Below are positions 12,661 to 24,639 of a stretch of 64,000 nt of DNA, piece after piece. Origin of the DNA: Echiichthys vipera (taxonomy: Eukaryota > Chordata > Actinopteri > Perciformes > Trachinidae); assembly GCA_963691815.1 (NCBI GenBank), contig OY829651.1:19934342-19998341 (forward strand), in the 5' to 3' direction. Each line of letters begins with the position of its first letter. The first letter of the stretch is position 1. A program made the translations under genes and the position numbers. Under the pieces are notes generated by a model. The model ran no database searches and was not told where the DNA came from. It saw nothing but the letters and a program-made list of their open reading frames with translations.

Positions 12661-12809
12661 CAAGCTGAATTGGAGTGTGTGTGTGTGAGAGAGTGTAGGG
12701 GGTCAGTAACATCCATGACAAGTTACCCTTCCTGCAAGATGCCATTCATTTCGTCCTCGGTGTTAAAGACCTATAGTAGGCCAGTCATACAATACATTGA
12801 AAGGGCAGT

Positions 12810-13325
12810 GGTGGCATTTCAATGAGTAGATATACATTTACTCAAGTACTGTACTTATATTCGATGTACTTGTCTTGAGTATTTCCATCTTGCATCTATA
12901 TATTTCTACTCAATTTGTCTGAGAGCTTTAGTTATTTTTTGGATTACAAATTTGGTGATTTTTAGAACGATTGTTTCCCCTGATAAACTTAAAGACTGAG
13001 TGTTCATTTATTTGTTGAGAGAATTCCCAAATAAACTATTTGGATCAGCTGGCCACAAAGCTCAAAACAGCTGTTTTTAAAGAGATGTGTGGTTTTCAAA
13101 ACATATGATGATTTTATGGAATATGATGCATTGCTGTAGATTAAACTACCCAACAGTTAATAAAGGAGTTGAAATTAGCTACGTTCAACATCTACAGCAG
13201 TAAAATGCAGAATGCACATTAATGCAGCAATATATTATTCCACACACAACATAGGCCTATATAAAAGCAAAACACTGACAGAAAGCATTCTACTGCACAA
13301 TAAATACTTTTACTTTTGAATGCAA
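12810..13325 (+). repeat. Dispersed repeat of the TTTACTCAAGTACTGTACTT family
   Basis: It contains TACATTTACTCAAGTACTGTACTT, TGAGTATTTCCAT and CTTTAGTTA near its left end, and ACTGCACAATAAATACTTTTACTTTTGAATGC at its right end. These pieces recur in order in a common percomorph repeat that I remember. A second, rearranged copy lies at 35120-35640. The family name is unknown to me. Confidence 0.6.
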
Positions 13326-15501
13326 AACTTTGTATTTGTAAAGTGTCTCAACATTTCCCTGTGTAGGATAATGAAGGATAACACAAAGTACAATGACAGC
13401 ACTATAAACTCAAAGATGAGATGAATGTATGATGCTGTACAGGAGCTGTGGGTTTCCATTTGTTGCTTTTGTGCAAAGCTGTTTGACATTGATTTACATT
13501 TCATGGATTTTTGAAGCTTTTTAAACACCTCCTGACATCTATCCAATAGCTCAGCGGGTAATCCTAATACCATGCTTAGAAAGCCACCACAGGAGTACAG
13601 TGTACCAGGGACGTGAACAAAATACCGCAGTAAGATGCACAGCATCTGGAGGAATATTATAAAGCTGTTGTGTAATATTTTCTCCTTTGGATCGTCTGTC
13701 TTTAATCCAGAAAATAATATCTCGTCCCAAACTATTCTGACACCATAATGTTAATACAATTGTATCTCTTCGGGTCAGATGTCTGTCATTAATTTGAGGT
13801 AGAAAAAGTTATCCCCTGGTATTTTTTTTCCGGTCTGTCATTATTATTCTGAAGGGTCAGATGTAATGATACCTCCAGTTAAATAAACTGTGCAGTGTTC
13901 TTCCAGCCTTGTCCAAGTCCTGTTTACCCCCGCCGCCCACACATCCATCCTCCTCAGGGAGTCCTTGGGGTGTGAATGAAGTCCACAACATGCCCATAGT
14001 GGGTTTCTACCATGTACACTCAAAAAGTCAAAGAGGATCCAAGAGGTGTGCACACACACACACATACACACACACACACACACACACAAAGATGCAGCTG
14101 TATTTCATTCATTAATCGTCTGATGTAGCAGCAACTTCGAGGTCCAGTCAAACCTTTTATGGAGCCACAGAAAAAGCAGCATGCACATCCAAGCCAGTGT
14201 AATCAATCAACTCTGTAACTCAGCACCAGGTGCTGGAAAATCATTGCTTTATCTCCTCTTGGCAATCCATTACAGAAAAAAAACACACTAGCTGACTCTA
14301 GACTCCTTTAGAGCTGTTTAACATCAGTTAATCTCCCAAACAGCAGCTGTCAATATGATTTTTTTATCTCAATATGATTATGTTGTTATTCTCAATGACT
14401 TCTGAGTCACGGAGAACCAGACATCAGGAGTGTGTGGAATAACAGGGAGTCAAAGGATCATTGCGTGTTATTGTGGGCACATGTTTTCCCCCAGATCCCT
14501 TACGGCCCTCCACCTCTCTGACCTTAAAACACAATGTTGTGATTGAATGGTTGTAATTAAAATGTTCTCCTGGTTTCAGCCCCACAGCGTTCTTAGCTTT
14601 GGAGGAACATAAACACACTAAATCGTATTGATAGTCTATCAAAGCTTTGTCCAGGGAGTTACCAAATCTCATTATAAATATAAAACAGATAATGTCAGAA
14701 ATGCACGAAAACACTTGAAAGGCCAACACAACAATAAACTGCACACATAAGCATTCACACAATCCACTTAGACAACAATGATGTAAAAAAATAGGCCTTG
14801 TGCAGGATAGCACGATCGCCCCTGCTGCGTCAGATGAAAAGGTTTCAGTTTATAATCCTGCTGACTCCTGAGAGACAACTGAGGACTCAAGGACTCGTCC
14901 TTGAGGTGCCAGCAATCCGTCCGGCCCATCCTCAGGTCAGGAAACACATTACAGATCCACAGTTACTATCATAGGAAGGATGTGGAGCGTGCATTTAACC
15001 CGCTCGCTCTCTCAATGAAGTCCATGCCCATGGACAGTGCACAGCACTCTGCCAAACTACTTTAAAGTAGATGTCACTGTTCAAGAGGGTTTTTGTTTTG
15101 TTTTGATTGAGGGAGGCAAAATTTCTCATCAGTTGTAGGTCATGTTTGTTTTGATATTGGCCAACGGTTACGGCATGCTTCCTGGCGAGAAGAAGGAGCA
15201 GCGATTGCATGTAAATTATTTATCAACTAATTAGCCATGACGCCAATGCGATGTGTGGAACGTAGCTGCTCGACATGAATTCCTTTATGATGCGGAACTC
15301 TTGAACTCAAAAGGTATATAGAGTTTGAGTCATGTCATTTAACTAGAAGTTTTCACAATCCTATATCCATTTTAAGACATTTTAATTGTTTGTTTTTTTG
15401 GCCACATGAGGTCAGCACAACAACACAAAATTGATATATCAGCAGTTTATGAAGATGACATGGCAATGTGTTAACAAACAGACTAAGAGTTGACGCTTTA
15501 T
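13326..15501. other. Intergenic DNA with a CA microsatellite at 14050-14089
   Basis: A nearly pure CA tract (14050-14089, interrupted once by T) is the only structured feature. The open frames, including 129 codons on the minus strand at 14424-14813, show no domain. Confidence 0.5.
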
Positions 15502-15717
15502 AGGTCCCATAAAGTAAAAAGTGAGATACCATGTCTTTCTTTATTTTAAAGCAGGTCGCGGTGCAATATAATTACTGTGAAAGTACAATACAGTTGTGAT
15601 GTCACAACTAAACTACATGTAGGAATCAGAGCAGACTGGATATTTTTTTTGAGGGGGAAAAGCATGTAAAGATGTTGTAAAAATGCAATTAGCATAACAT
15701 GGGACCTTTAGCAGATA
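15502..15717 (-). mobile_element. MITE copy 2 of the GGTCCCAT family, short and inverted
   Basis: The ends are AGGTCCCAT (left) and ATGGGACCT (right), a perfect 9-bp inverted pair. The next words, AAAGTAAAAAGTGAGA on the left and, on the other strand, ATGCTAATTGCATT on the right, match the right and left ends respectively of the copy at 19310-19816, so this copy is reversed. It is about 216 bp against about 507 bp, so it is an internally shortened member. GTTGTGATGTCACAAC lies at its centre. Confidence 0.75.
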
Positions 15718-17480
15718 TGGAGAAACATTAGCATTGATTCAGAGTCGTGTTTTGTGTACAAATATAAGTCCTATTCACACTTTTTAGGTTTGAAAAAAAT
15801 CTGGCTTTTTAGCTGCTAACTGCTCCACTATGTCCATTAGCTTGTAAGCTGCTAGCATTGTCTGCTGCTTGGTCTGGGCAGGTAATGGACAATGGGTTTA
15901 TTAGAGCTTCTTTGCTGGAAACAACTGCCTGTTGTTGGAAACAAAGTTGATGAGCGCTGTGGAACTCAATGCCTTAAAGTTTGTGACAGAAAACCAAAAC
16001 AATCAGCTAAAAGAGCTTTAACAACTGAGAGGAACTGCAGAGTTGGGTGATTATACTTTGTGGCGTTGTGTGCACTGAATGATCCCTTTCACATTATACC
16101 TTTTCCCCACTGTTAATATAAAAAAGATTGAAAAATATTATATTACAATAACATGATTTATAAGTGCAGCTTACGTTTGTGAGGAATCTAATGAGGCTAC
16201 CGCAACTGAAAACACTTTAATATGTAATTACATATCACTTTTCAACCAAGAGGCACAGACAGCTTTCCAGAGGATCCAAAAAGAGTGTCATAGACCAACT
16301 GTAGAGGCTCTCCTCATCTTTTAAGGTCTCTCTTCAATTCTGGAGACTGAGTCGACTTCAATCTGCATTTTTATGTCAAAGTGAGTGACTAGAGTGTTGT
16401 GTCAAAATGCACCCACTCTATGTATCTGCTGTGCAGGAAGCGCATGGGTCCCCCTCAGGTGCAGTTCATTGTGCCACTTTTCCAGTCTACAGAAGAGGCA
16501 GCAACATCCTGCCTAATCATGCCCCCTGGGGCCCGTTGAGCTGCCCGTAGGCATCCCCACTGTCACTCTGTTTATGTGACCTTTCACCTGGCGGGAGGAA
16601 GCAGGACGTCAGTAACTCGTGTGTTTGTGAAGATAACCGACAGCCCGCCTATTCTTGATGTTTAAGTGTGAGATACAGTCCATGTATTCACAGTCATGCG
16701 TTCTGCTTTGATGATGCTTAATAACATCCTTGATTATTTCAAGCGAGGTCATGGAAGAATGCAGTGTCACAGCTGCAGGAGAGAATCAAAGACAATGTTT
16801 AAGAAAAAAAAGTGATTTGCTTTATTATTTGCATCACCCGGATTACAGTTGGTCTTTATCACGAAATTATGTAACTGACAGGCCATCAAAACAATGTAAA
16901 TATACTGTGTAAACTACATTAAGTTATTTTCTTTAGCAATTAAAAAAGTGTGCATTATATCATGTTTACATTTAGGCACATAAAATGTATATAAAAAAAT
17001 TTACAAATAATGACAAGAGAACGGGAGCTGCTAGAAGTCATCTGAAGAACGAAGCTACTGTGAAGTAACACCTTAAACCTAATCAGAAAACACATCCAAA
17101 ACAAAATCAGACTAATGTAAAATGCAAAACACATTAAGAACCATTTCGTCCTTCCTTCATGCTGATTGAACTCAATGGTGATTAAAAAAATCTCATACAA
17201 GCGAGCCAAAGGAAAGTCTGACTCGATGAGAGATAATTATTCAGATTATCAGTTTAAGAAGGTTGCTTGAACAGTGAAGAACTAGTTACCTTAAAATGTC
17301 ATTTAATCCTGCAAATCCACTGATCCTCTTCAGAACGAGGAGCACAATGGAACTGTATAATTGGGTGAATGTGACTATTTTCACATTTCACAAAAACGTG
17401 TCAAGGCTTTTGAAGGTTCACACAGAAAACAGATCTGGCGGTTATAAAAGCATGGAAATAAGAGAACAGACAACATTTTA
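15718..17480. other. Intergenic DNA, nothing recognised
   Basis: AT-rich sequence with short frames only. Confidence 0.45.
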
Positions 17481-17499
17481 AACTCTTGTTTTAAAGGAA

Positions 17500-18008
17500 C
17501 ACCCAATCTTTGGGTGCCTCCCGATTCGGTTCAGAATCGATTTTTGATTCAAAACCATTATCGTTTTTTTAAATTAGTACATGCTTCAGGTTCTAATCCA
17601 GTCCTCTGTGAGCTAATAAAGGCAGTGTGGCAAATGAAAACATAAGAATAGATTTTATTTTTTGACAAAGGTAACAACTGATTGCAATAATGTAAAAACA
17701 CAAAAGGCAAATCTATGACCAAATGTAAACTATGCATTCTATACGTGCACAATTTTCTCAATTCAGAATGTTCTCACTTTCTCAGTGACTACATGAATAT
17801 TAAGAATAATTATTATTAACAACAGTTATTGGATTAAGAAAGCAGCTTTCAGAATACTTTTGCATGAGTCATAATAGTAATAAATCTTATTTTCCATATT
17901 TACCGGAGAAAGGAAAAGAGAGTTTGTAAAAACTGATTTGTGGAAGTTATGAATCGATTTAGAATCATGATTTTTTTTTACATCAATCGATTTTTTTGCC
18001 AACCTCTA
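17500..18008. mobile_element. Possible hAT-like MITE with GAATCGATTT subterminal repeats
   Basis: TTCAGAATCGATTTTTGATTC near the left end and GAATCGATTTAGAATCATGATT plus ATCAATCGATTTTTTT near the right end enclose about 350 bp of non-coding DNA. The arrangement is like fish hAT MITEs that start GGGTGTCCCGATT. Exact termini and target duplication are not clear. Confidence 0.4.
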
Positions 18009-18115
18009 TTAACAATGGCAATAGAGTCCTTAATACCTGAGTAATAACAGTAATAGTTCAGTAAGTGAATGGACAGCTCTTGCATACGGAAAAGCTTTTA
18101 TTGATTGCACCCATG

Positions 18116-21100
18116 TTAGCCAGACAGAGCGATAGGAGGGTGGTGGAGGAGTTTCATGGGCGGGGGTTTCTCACTGCTGCCACTAATGCATGGGCTAAAG
18201 AAAGGGAACACCTTGACCCTCGGCCCGTTGGTGAACGAGTAGAGCAGACTCATATCATCAGCATTGTAGAAGGACACCCTCCTCTCCTCGCAGTCTAAGA
18301 AAACCCCGAGCCTCTGAGGGGAAGAGCCGAGCTGCAGCCTTGTCCAGGGCTGAGTGCCGGCCGAGTACTCGTTCCCGTTACGCAGCCGCATCGTCCAGTA
18401 GCCGTTTTCGGGGCTCAATTTGATCCGAGCGTGCCTGTCTACGGCCTCAGAGGCCACGCCCAGGTCCCACTTGGGTTTGGTGCCCACTTCTACCTCCCAG
18501 TAGTGTCGGCCTGACTGAAAGCCCTGGGCAGCCAGAATGTTGACGCACTGGAGGAAACGCTTGTTGTTGTCCATGTGTGGGATCATGGCGTCACTTTCGA
18601 CTGCTGAAGTTTTGTCCCGGGAGACGAGAATGTTCGGATGTGCTGTGTCGACATCAAACGTTAATGGAGAAGGACCTTTGGGGTAAAACCACTCATTAAA
18701 TCTCATTACATGATAATACATTTCCACAGTGTGTCACATTTTAAATTGAAAATACATCCCATCAGTGGAACAATGGTGTCATTACTGTCATTCTGTTTTC
18801 ACTTTAACATCGTTATAATAATAGTAAGTTTTCAGTAAGAACTGCCATTGTTGAGGCAGAACTAATTTTCAGCTCACATTTTTGTTTCTATCTAAGCACA
18901 TCTGAGAACAAATTACCTGGCTTCAAAGACTTGAACATCTTTCTCCATGTGATGTACTGCAATGGGGCCATGTATTTGTTGCTGAAAGCGTTTGTTTCAA
19001 ACTCTGGGGCAACATGCACCTGCACACATGGCCTGTCAGAAAAAAAGCAAACGTATATTTAGCGAGGATTGTTCATTATGTCAGCATAAATGATTAATAT
19101 AATGAAATAAGCAAATGACAGATGAACAAAATGTAATGTAAATGTAAACAACATAACACTGAAAAGGACCCCTACCTCAACTGTGGGAGCTAGAGAGAAG
19201 GAAATGAAAGAAAAATCGCATTAACTATTGTTTCAAATTGATGAAACTAGTCAAATTACATGAACCTCAAAAGTTCAGGTGAACACTAATTCGGTTTGAA
19301 AACTACTTTAAAAATCCCATATTACCCTCATTTTCAGGTCCATATTTGTATTTTGGGTTTCTACTACAACATATTTACATGCTTTAATGTTCAAAACACA
19401 TTATTTTTCTCATTCTGTCTTTCTGAATATACATGTATTCACCCTCTGTCTGAAACGCTACATTTTAGCGCCTGTCTCTTTAAGACCCTCTCCAAAAAAA
19501 GCCCAGTCTGTTCTGACTGGTCAGCGTTTCTTGGTCTTCTGCATATGAACTCACTGTGTTCTGCACTGTTATCGAAGCTGGGAAATGTAGGTAGAGGCAC
19601 TTTCTACGTATATATAATATAGTTGTGACATCACAACCGTACAGAAGTCCTTACAGCTCATCTAAAATACAGTTTCTGAATACAGGCTGTGTTCATTTCT
19701 TTGTAGACTGAGAGTTTTGATACTTTCACATTATTTGTATAGCACCTTGACCTGCTTTATTATATTAAAACAAAAAGAAATGTCTGTAAATCTCACTTTT
19801 TACAATATGGGACCTTAGGGCAAGCTTGGATTCTCATTTAAACCTTTAATCCTAGCCGAGACCTCACCTCAGCCAGTACGATGTTCTCAGTAGCTGCGCT
19901 AGCCTGCTGTAACGTTCTCATATTGTCCTCCAGCTCCCTCACGGACGACACCATGGCCTCGAGGTGGCGTTGGACTTTCTCTAGCTCCTCCTCCTGCTCT
20001 CTCCTTAGCTGCTCCAGCACGCAGGTCTCCTCATCATGCAGGATCTGATGGAGAGCTCTGAATTCCCCTTTGACACGAGCCTGCAGATCTGCTCCAACTC
20101 TCTGTGACAGGCAGATGTTAGAGGAAGACGACATAATGTAGGATCTTGTTTTCTTTGTATTACCACAGCTTTGTTATTGCCAAATGGCTTGTTCCATTAA
20201 AGCTCTAAATAGCTTCCGCAAACATACACATCTCTAGAGAGAGACAAAGGAGGGGTAATGAAGCTACACTTCACATCAAAGATCTGTGTGTCAAACAATT
20301 ACAGACTGTTTAAGTGTGGAAAGATTTCCTGTTCATCATTTAAGCACAGCCTGTGCAACTAAAATCAAGCTCTTATCTTCCATCTGTCTCAAACACTGCC
20401 TGTCAAACAATGTAATGTGTCTTGTCTATTGTTTAAGCAACATATCGCTTAATTAGAAGTGCCCAGTTTGAAGCACTGGGTCTTTCTGCTGAAGCAAATA
20501 AACATCATGTAAGTATAAGACTGTATACCGCATATATACTGGGGATCAAATTACAGAACAAAGTGTTAAGACTTGATTTATTCGGAAATATTGGGGTGTT
20601 TTTTGTTCGGAATTTGATAGAATATCAGCTGTGGCTATAAAACTGCTGTACTAGCATTATTTCTTTTAAATAACCAAGGCACTTCAACAAAAACATTTTG
20701 TGTATAAAAAAAAAAAACAGTAAAAAAACATTGTGTCAGAAGAGAAAATTCAAACAATGTTGTCTTAGGACTATGGGATTAAAAAATGAATAGGAAGCGT
20801 AGAGGCCACAGCTTTGAATGACTTCAGCACGTCTGCGCCCACAGGACATCACTAGTTTCTCACACTGCTCTGTTTTCATCTTGGTCCATTCTACTTGCAG
20901 TCTCTTGCTAGTGGGTTTCTTAGACATTACTGTGTTGCTAAGGATTTTCCAGAGGTTCTCTATGGGGTTTATATCTGGACTGAAACTGCTTAACCTGTTT
21001 AGCAGAGTTACAGGGGGCATTGCCTTGCATGAAAATTGCGGGCTGAGTGGGAGGCAATTGCATTGAAGGTATTGCATGTTGCTTTCTGCTGATGACAGGT

Positions 21101-23494
21101 TTGGTCACTGCAGAGTGGGCTTTCAGTCCAAAAAGTCTTAAATGATGAGACAGATCCTTGCCCTGTTCAGCACTGAATTCGCGAGCAACTCCAGCTGCAG
21201 TGTTAAACTGATTCCCCATTGAGAGTCTTTCATAATCTTGTCCTCTTGTGCAATTGTTTTACGTGGACCGGCCTGTTTGAGGGACTTAAATCTGTGTCCT
21301 TGTAAAGTTTCGATATTCTTGAAATCACAGACTTGGAAGGCCCAACCTCTCTCTGACGGCTAAGAGGGTCATCCCTTTGGCCTTCATCTGGACAACCTGC
21401 TGTCTCAGGGTTTCAGTCACCTTTGAGCAGCTTGCCATCTTGCAAAGTAACCAGGAGAGCTGCCAGATAAGCAGGGTGTGTCCAACAATGAAGTAAATTG
21501 TCACCAGGAACCAGATTAATATCAATAACTGAGAGGTATCTGAAAGTGTGTTTGCTCACTGTTCAGCTACTACAGAAGTGGTATAGCCACATATGATATT
21601 CTATCAATTTCTGAATACTAAAAAGTAACAGTGTTCAGAATAAATCAAGTATAATTAACTTATTCTCTTATTTTGATCTTCAGTGTAATACATACTCAAC
21701 CCACAATGAAGTCAGAGGTTAGAAAGGCATTTATGCACCCAAGCACAAGACCATTATGTTTTACATATAAAAGCATGACTGTCAATTACCATCATCTGCA
21801 AACATTGCTAAATATGCACTGCAACATATTGCAAACATCCATTAGGGAGGGACATGTGCATTCTTATCTGTTAAGTGCTGCCAACCCTCGAGTTACCCAG
21901 ACGAGTTTACCTTTATGGTATCCATCTTGTCTTTGTCTCTACGAATATTGTTGATGAAGTCCTCCTTCCTCAGGCGATGGCTCTCCAAAGTTTCTTTCAG
22001 TTGCTTCTGTACAGCATTATACAAATCACATCAATGTGGGGACAGAACCAACAGCACATAGAGAGCCCGTGCAGAGCATCAAGGAACTCATAAACAACTG
22101 CAAACATGCCGAATAGCGCGTTACCGGAAACAGCTCTGCAATAAATACTACTACCTTAAAATGTTCCCTTTCTGTCAAAAGTTATAGTTTTTGTATGTTA
22201 TGTCAAATCCACAGTATGTTCTGAGGATGTGTTTTGTGTTATTGTTGCATGAACCTGCCATTTGCATGTATGTATGGATAAGCAATAGCATAAAAATCCC
22301 ACAATCTAACGCAACAACAGCACACACTACAGGCAATAAGAAAAGAAAATCCACTTTTTCATATTCTGAAAGTCTCCATGGAGGTTGCCAGGCATCCAGC
22401 AGAGACTAAGGAATTGACTCAAGGCAGCCAAGAAATAATCCAGCACAAAAGGACCTTAAAACTGCCACTTGTTTTTTTTTGAGAATTAAACCAACAAAAT
22501 ATAACTTGTTAATTACGGAGTTTTAGGATGTGTTGATAGGTGGTTTTATTACCTTTGGAGAGAGCTGGGCTAGCTGTTTCACTGTCCCCAGTCTTTATGC
22601 TAAGCTGGCCTTATTTTGGCCTTATATATATTATATATTACATATTACTGAAAAGAGTGGTATTGATCTTCTCAACTTACTCTCAACAAGATAGTCAATT
22701 TGCCCAAAATCTTAAACAATTTCTTTAGAAATATCGATAAAGTTGAATAAACTTCTTTCTCACACGTATGAAAAACAATTGCATTTTACAAGAGTGAAAA
22801 ATGTAGGATTTATCACAGGAATTTTGTATGGATGGTTTTATTGTTCTGGCAATGTATACTGGTCTCCCTGATGTGGTTAAGTCATATATCCTCATCCTGT
22901 CACATAAAGTAATATAAAAAAGGGAGTGGAGAGTGAACTTTGCCCTGAGCAATTCAAGCGGAATGTGTTCAGGGTGGAACTACAGCGAAATAAACACAGA
23001 CTCTAACATCGAACACAATTGTATTTAACTAACTCAAAGGTTACAGAACGCTCTTTATCGATCGGTTTACTTTGGCGCATAAGGTTATTTGTATAAGATT
23101 GGCAAACACTTAATAAGACTTTACAGATGACCAGGAAAAAAGGCATGGAAGGCAGCCAGCAGGATCACGGTTAAACAGGCAGGATCAGTTGTGAACTCAC
23201 CTCCATGCTTTTGATATAAGTGTCTGAGGTGGTGGCCCGGACCTTCTCCACCATGGCTGTCACAAGGTAATTAGTCTGAAACTGCTTGGAGCTGAACTCC
23301 TTGCGACACTGCGGGCAGGTAACAGGGCCCTGAGTTCCTCTCCAGTATCTGGAGATGCAGGGTTTGCAGAAGTGGTGCATACAGGCCAACATGACAGGCT
23401 CCCGAAACAGGTCACAGCATATTGCACATGTCAGGTCCTCTCTCAGGCTGCCTTTAGTGGATGTAGAAACAACAGCAGCAGCAGCAGCAGCCAT
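18116..23494 (-). CDS. TRIM-like E3 ubiquitin ligase: RING, coiled coil, PRY-SPRY, no B-box seen
   Basis: Six coding exons on the minus strand: 23201-23494, 21911-22006, 19868-20101, 19176-19189, 18917-19032 and 18116-18675 (294+96+234+14+116+560 = 1314 nt, 437 aa). Every junction is GT-AG and the frame stays open. The RING is C3HC4 at Cys23, Cys26, Cys38, His40, Cys43, Cys46, Cys60 and Cys63. Residues 99-208 form a Leu/Glu-rich coiled coil, and about 252-437 form PRY-SPRY (DTAHPN, HYWEVEV, RVSFYNA). The 96/234/116 exon ladder is the classic TRIM pattern. No B-box is present between the RING and coiled coil. The start at 23494 has CCACCATGG context and is preferred over an in-frame ATG at 23548. 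Such proteins autoubiquitinate and often serve antiviral sensing. Nearest families by memory are TRIM69/TRIM39-like; the orthologue is undecided. A Tc1-like element and a MITE sit in its introns. Confidence 0.88.
19310..19816 (+). mobile_element. MITE copy 3, full length, in a TRIM intron
   Basis: About 507 bp, opening AAAATCCCATATT and closing AATATGGGACCTT; one base differs from a perfect GGTCCCATATT inverted repeat. It contains the internal blocks shared with copy 1 (2937) and, reversed, the ends shared with copy 2 (15502). It lies between the coiled-coil exon and the 14-nt exon of the TRIM-like gene. No transposase is encoded. Superfamily not determined; the flanks do not show an obvious clean target duplication. 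Confidence 0.78.
20537..21685 (-). mobile_element. Tc1/mariner-like transposon, internally deleted, with about 120-bp diverged inverted repeats
   Basis: The ends are TACTGGGGATCAAA (left) and, on the other strand, CACTGAAGATCAAA (right), each flanked by TA (20535-20536; 21686-21687). Inside, ACTTGATTTATTC, TTGATAGAATATCA and TGTGGCTATA recur in both terminal regions in inverted order, making TIRs of roughly 120 bp. The element lies in a TRIM intron in the same orientation as that gene. Confidence 0.85.
20780..21460 (-). pseudogene. Tc1-like transposase remnant
   Basis: Minus-strand frames show a Tc1 transposase N-terminus (MASCSKVTETLRQQVVQ, then AVRERLGLPS), the second helix-turn-helix region (HLRLFGLKAHSAVTKP) and, after a jump, the C-terminal block SPDINPIENLWKI, which carries the glutamate of the DDE triad, and CGRRRAEVIQSCG. 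The DNA between (where both catalytic aspartates should lie) is missing and the frame shifts near 20985, so no active enzyme can be made. Borders are approximate. Confidence 0.82.
22505..22730 (+). repeat. Interspersed repeat, second copy of the family at 3370
   Basis: It contains ACCTTTGGAGAGAGCTGGGCTAGCTGTTT, CCAGTCTTTATGCTAAGCTGG, AGTGGTATTGATCTTCTCA and the closing ATTTCTTTAGAAA, in the same order as the partial copy at 3370-3525. It lies in a TRIM intron. Family not named. Confidence 0.6.
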
Positions 23495-24205
23495 GGTGGA
23501 AAATGCTTTTCTCACCAGAGTCTGTCCACACTGAGGAAGTGAAAGCATGGAGAGATAAAGCCTCCCTTTCTCGGGACAGTTTACAGGGTGACACAGTTGT
23601 TTGTTTACTCAGCTGAAATAAAAGGGAGCAAATGTAAAAGTTCACAACGTCCTTTTGTTCATCACGTATAAAATGAATAAATGATGGTGAAGTTATACAG
23701 TCTAAATCAGTCCAACACTGATATCAAATCTGTGCAAATAGCTCTCCACTTTAAGCATATACTAAGCACCTGTTTCAAGTGCAAACCCCAGCCAGTTCCA
23801 GTGCAATATGAATCAGGGTAGCCAGGAGCAGATACGGTGTGATATAGTATCACGGGACTGTAAACTGGCTTGTGATTTGTCAGAGCAACGTTTGCTCAGT
23901 TGTTTGCTTTTACACTGCCTGAAGCCTGCTAACGTTTAGCCACGAACAGCAGCCAGCAAACAAAACAAATGTAAAACGTTGACATGGTGACCGTAATAAA
24001 CACGAAGTTAACGCTTTCATTAACTTACGTTTTCTGTTGTTTGTTGTTGAAATGTGTGGCACAAACACTTCGCAGTTTCTCTTCTCTGCTCTCGAGCTGC
24101 TGTTTTGGGAACAAGACGTACACCTGTACTGCGCATGCGCCGGCTACAAACGCGCCTCTGATTGGTCCGTTTGGTTCAGGCAGGCCGTGAGTCACTGCAG
24201 GTTTA
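23495..24205 (-). promoter_or_regulatory. 5' UTR exons and CpG promoter of the TRIM-like gene, NRF1-type site
   Basis: On the minus strand an acceptor (TTTATTTCAG) at 23613 begins the exon carrying the start codon. Further upstream, a strong donor AAAAC|GTAAGT ends a likely untranslated first exon at 24029. Beyond it, GCGCATGCGC at 24131-24140 (extended TGCGCATGCGCC) fits the NRF1 consensus, and ATTGG at 24161-24165 is a CCAAT box for leftward transcription. The surrounding CpG density fits a TATA-less housekeeping-type promoter. The transcription start is inferred. Confidence 0.6.
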
Positions 24206-24639
24206 GTGCTCTCTCTTTCACTTTGCACTAAATAACACTGAGAACAAACACTACATTTCCGCACTACTCAACATTTGCAGTCGCTTCCTTCACGTCAGTC
24301 TGGTTCGAGACGAGCTGCTCCTCACCTGTGAAGAGGACGAGAGCAGCAGCAGGAGGTGGAGGAAGTGGTGACCAAAAGCTGCGGTGGTTCCCAGTTCAAG
24401 TTTTCAAGGGCCCGGGGTCAATACAGGAAGTCACAGAAACCCTCACAACATGTTAGATATGATTCCATTAAATACAATGTTATCATCAGACCCATACTGT
24501 ACTACAAAGCCTTAGTGCATCATCTTCCTGCTGCTATTATAATCTATAACCTTAGCTGTGCTTGTTTCTACTATTCTGCTGTATTAACTGCCATAACATA
24601 TAAGTAATAATCACATTACTATAGATATTATTATAGTTA

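Noticed and set aside
14424..14813. 129-codon minus-strand frame with several cysteines
   Set aside because: Composition is intergenic, no family resemblance, no flanking splice pattern.
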